From contig CAILAC010000010.1 of assembly GCA_903832055.1 (NCBI GenBank), forward strand, positions 682,001 to 746,000: a DNA stretch of 64,000 nucleotides. The letters are read 5' to 3'. The notes under the pieces are model-generated. The model was not told the origin of the DNA. It made no database searches and was given only the letters and a program-made list of their open reading frames with translations. Of this stretch, positions 63,930 to 64,000 are shown one piece after another. Made by a program: the position numbers and the translations under genes. The DNA is from an uncultured Acidobacteriota bacterium. GTDB taxonomy: Bacteria > Acidobacteriota > Terriglobia > Terriglobales > Acidobacteriaceae. The stretch's first letter is position 1. Each line of letters begins with the position of its first letter.

Positions 63930-64000
63930 ACGTTCGCGGTCTCTCCCAGCGCCGCCAATACCTGCGGGGCAAGCTGGCTGACGCTGCCCGCGCCCAGCGT
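63926..64000 (-). CDS. murC: UDP-N-acetylmuramate--L-alanine ligase, C-terminal end
   Basis: Only the last 24 residues lie in the window: TLGAGSVSQLAPQVLAALGE then TANV and stop. T-L-G-A-G followed by an amphipathic helix is the normal end of MurC, and the position upstream of ftsQ fits the division cluster. Its stop overlaps the stop of the cyanophycinase-like gene on the other strand by 3 bases. Confidence 0.75.
   Translation of the reverse strand, partial: TLGAGSVSQLAPQVLAALGETANV

Overview
The window reads as chromosomal DNA of an Acidobacteriota species, most likely class Terriglobia (Acidobacteriaceae). Base composition is GC-rich. It carries a von Willebrand A protein of the acidobacterial VWFA-related type, a PadR regulator with its ADOP-type permease, a DUF1684 lipoprotein-like protein, an RHS remnant and many short intergenic hairpin repeats. 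No rRNA, tRNA, CRISPR array, prophage or insertion sequence was recognised. About 57 protein genes are supported, two of them cut by the window edges.

Layout: 1-6 kb holds the end of a TerC protein, an SDR reductase, nadB (reverse), an M20 amidohydrolase, then aroB and a menaquinone methyltransferase. 6-9 kb is a forward run of CDF transporter, OsmC protein and a membrane-anchored PASTA protein. 9-13.5 kb is a reverse cluster EVE-aroC-def-fmt-rsmB. 13.5-20 kb has two PIN-type toxin/antitoxin-like pairs around a YhaM-type HD nuclease, an exported PpiC rotamase and an S41 protease. 19.7-21.8 kb is a divergent pair of exported proteins, a SAM hydrolase and a purine nucleoside permease family protein. 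22-25 kb is the heat-shock operon hrcA-grpE-dnaJ (no dnaK) with a clear sigma70-type promoter. 25-31 kb holds an exported GH13 glucosidase, DUF1684, a lower-GC exported protein of possible proteasome fold, Mrp, a thioesterase and a TPR protein.

31-40 kb is the most accessory-looking region: two paralogous exported proteins (one fused to a VWA domain), a MoxR-type ATPase with a cytoplasmic VWA partner, then about 1 kb of repeats and an RHS fragment. 40-45 kb holds a flavin-dependent oxidoreductase, purU and a PadR-regulated FtsX/MacB-type permease with a perfect 13-bp inverted-repeat operator. 45-49 kb is a signalling locus: soluble histidine kinase, NtrC-type sigma54 activator whose phosphoacceptor position is Asn, and a small pseudo-receiver protein. 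A near-consensus sigma54 promoter lies in front of the kinase. 49-56.7 kb has rph, a GntP permease, Tex, UbiD and a DedA-rhodanese fusion. 57-64 kb is the division cluster read in reverse (murC end, ftsQ, ftsA, ftsZ, then a penicillin-binding transpeptidase), with a forward cyanophycinase-like gene inserted between murC and ftsQ.

The best candidates for something undescribed are the sigma54 locus with its Asn receiver, pseudo-receiver and structured leader; the exported SAM hydrolase/nucleoside permease pair; the exported proteasome-like protein; and the family of GGTGCCCC hairpin repeats whose stems vary while staying self-complementary. All functional names rest on motif recognition by eye; no database search was possible.
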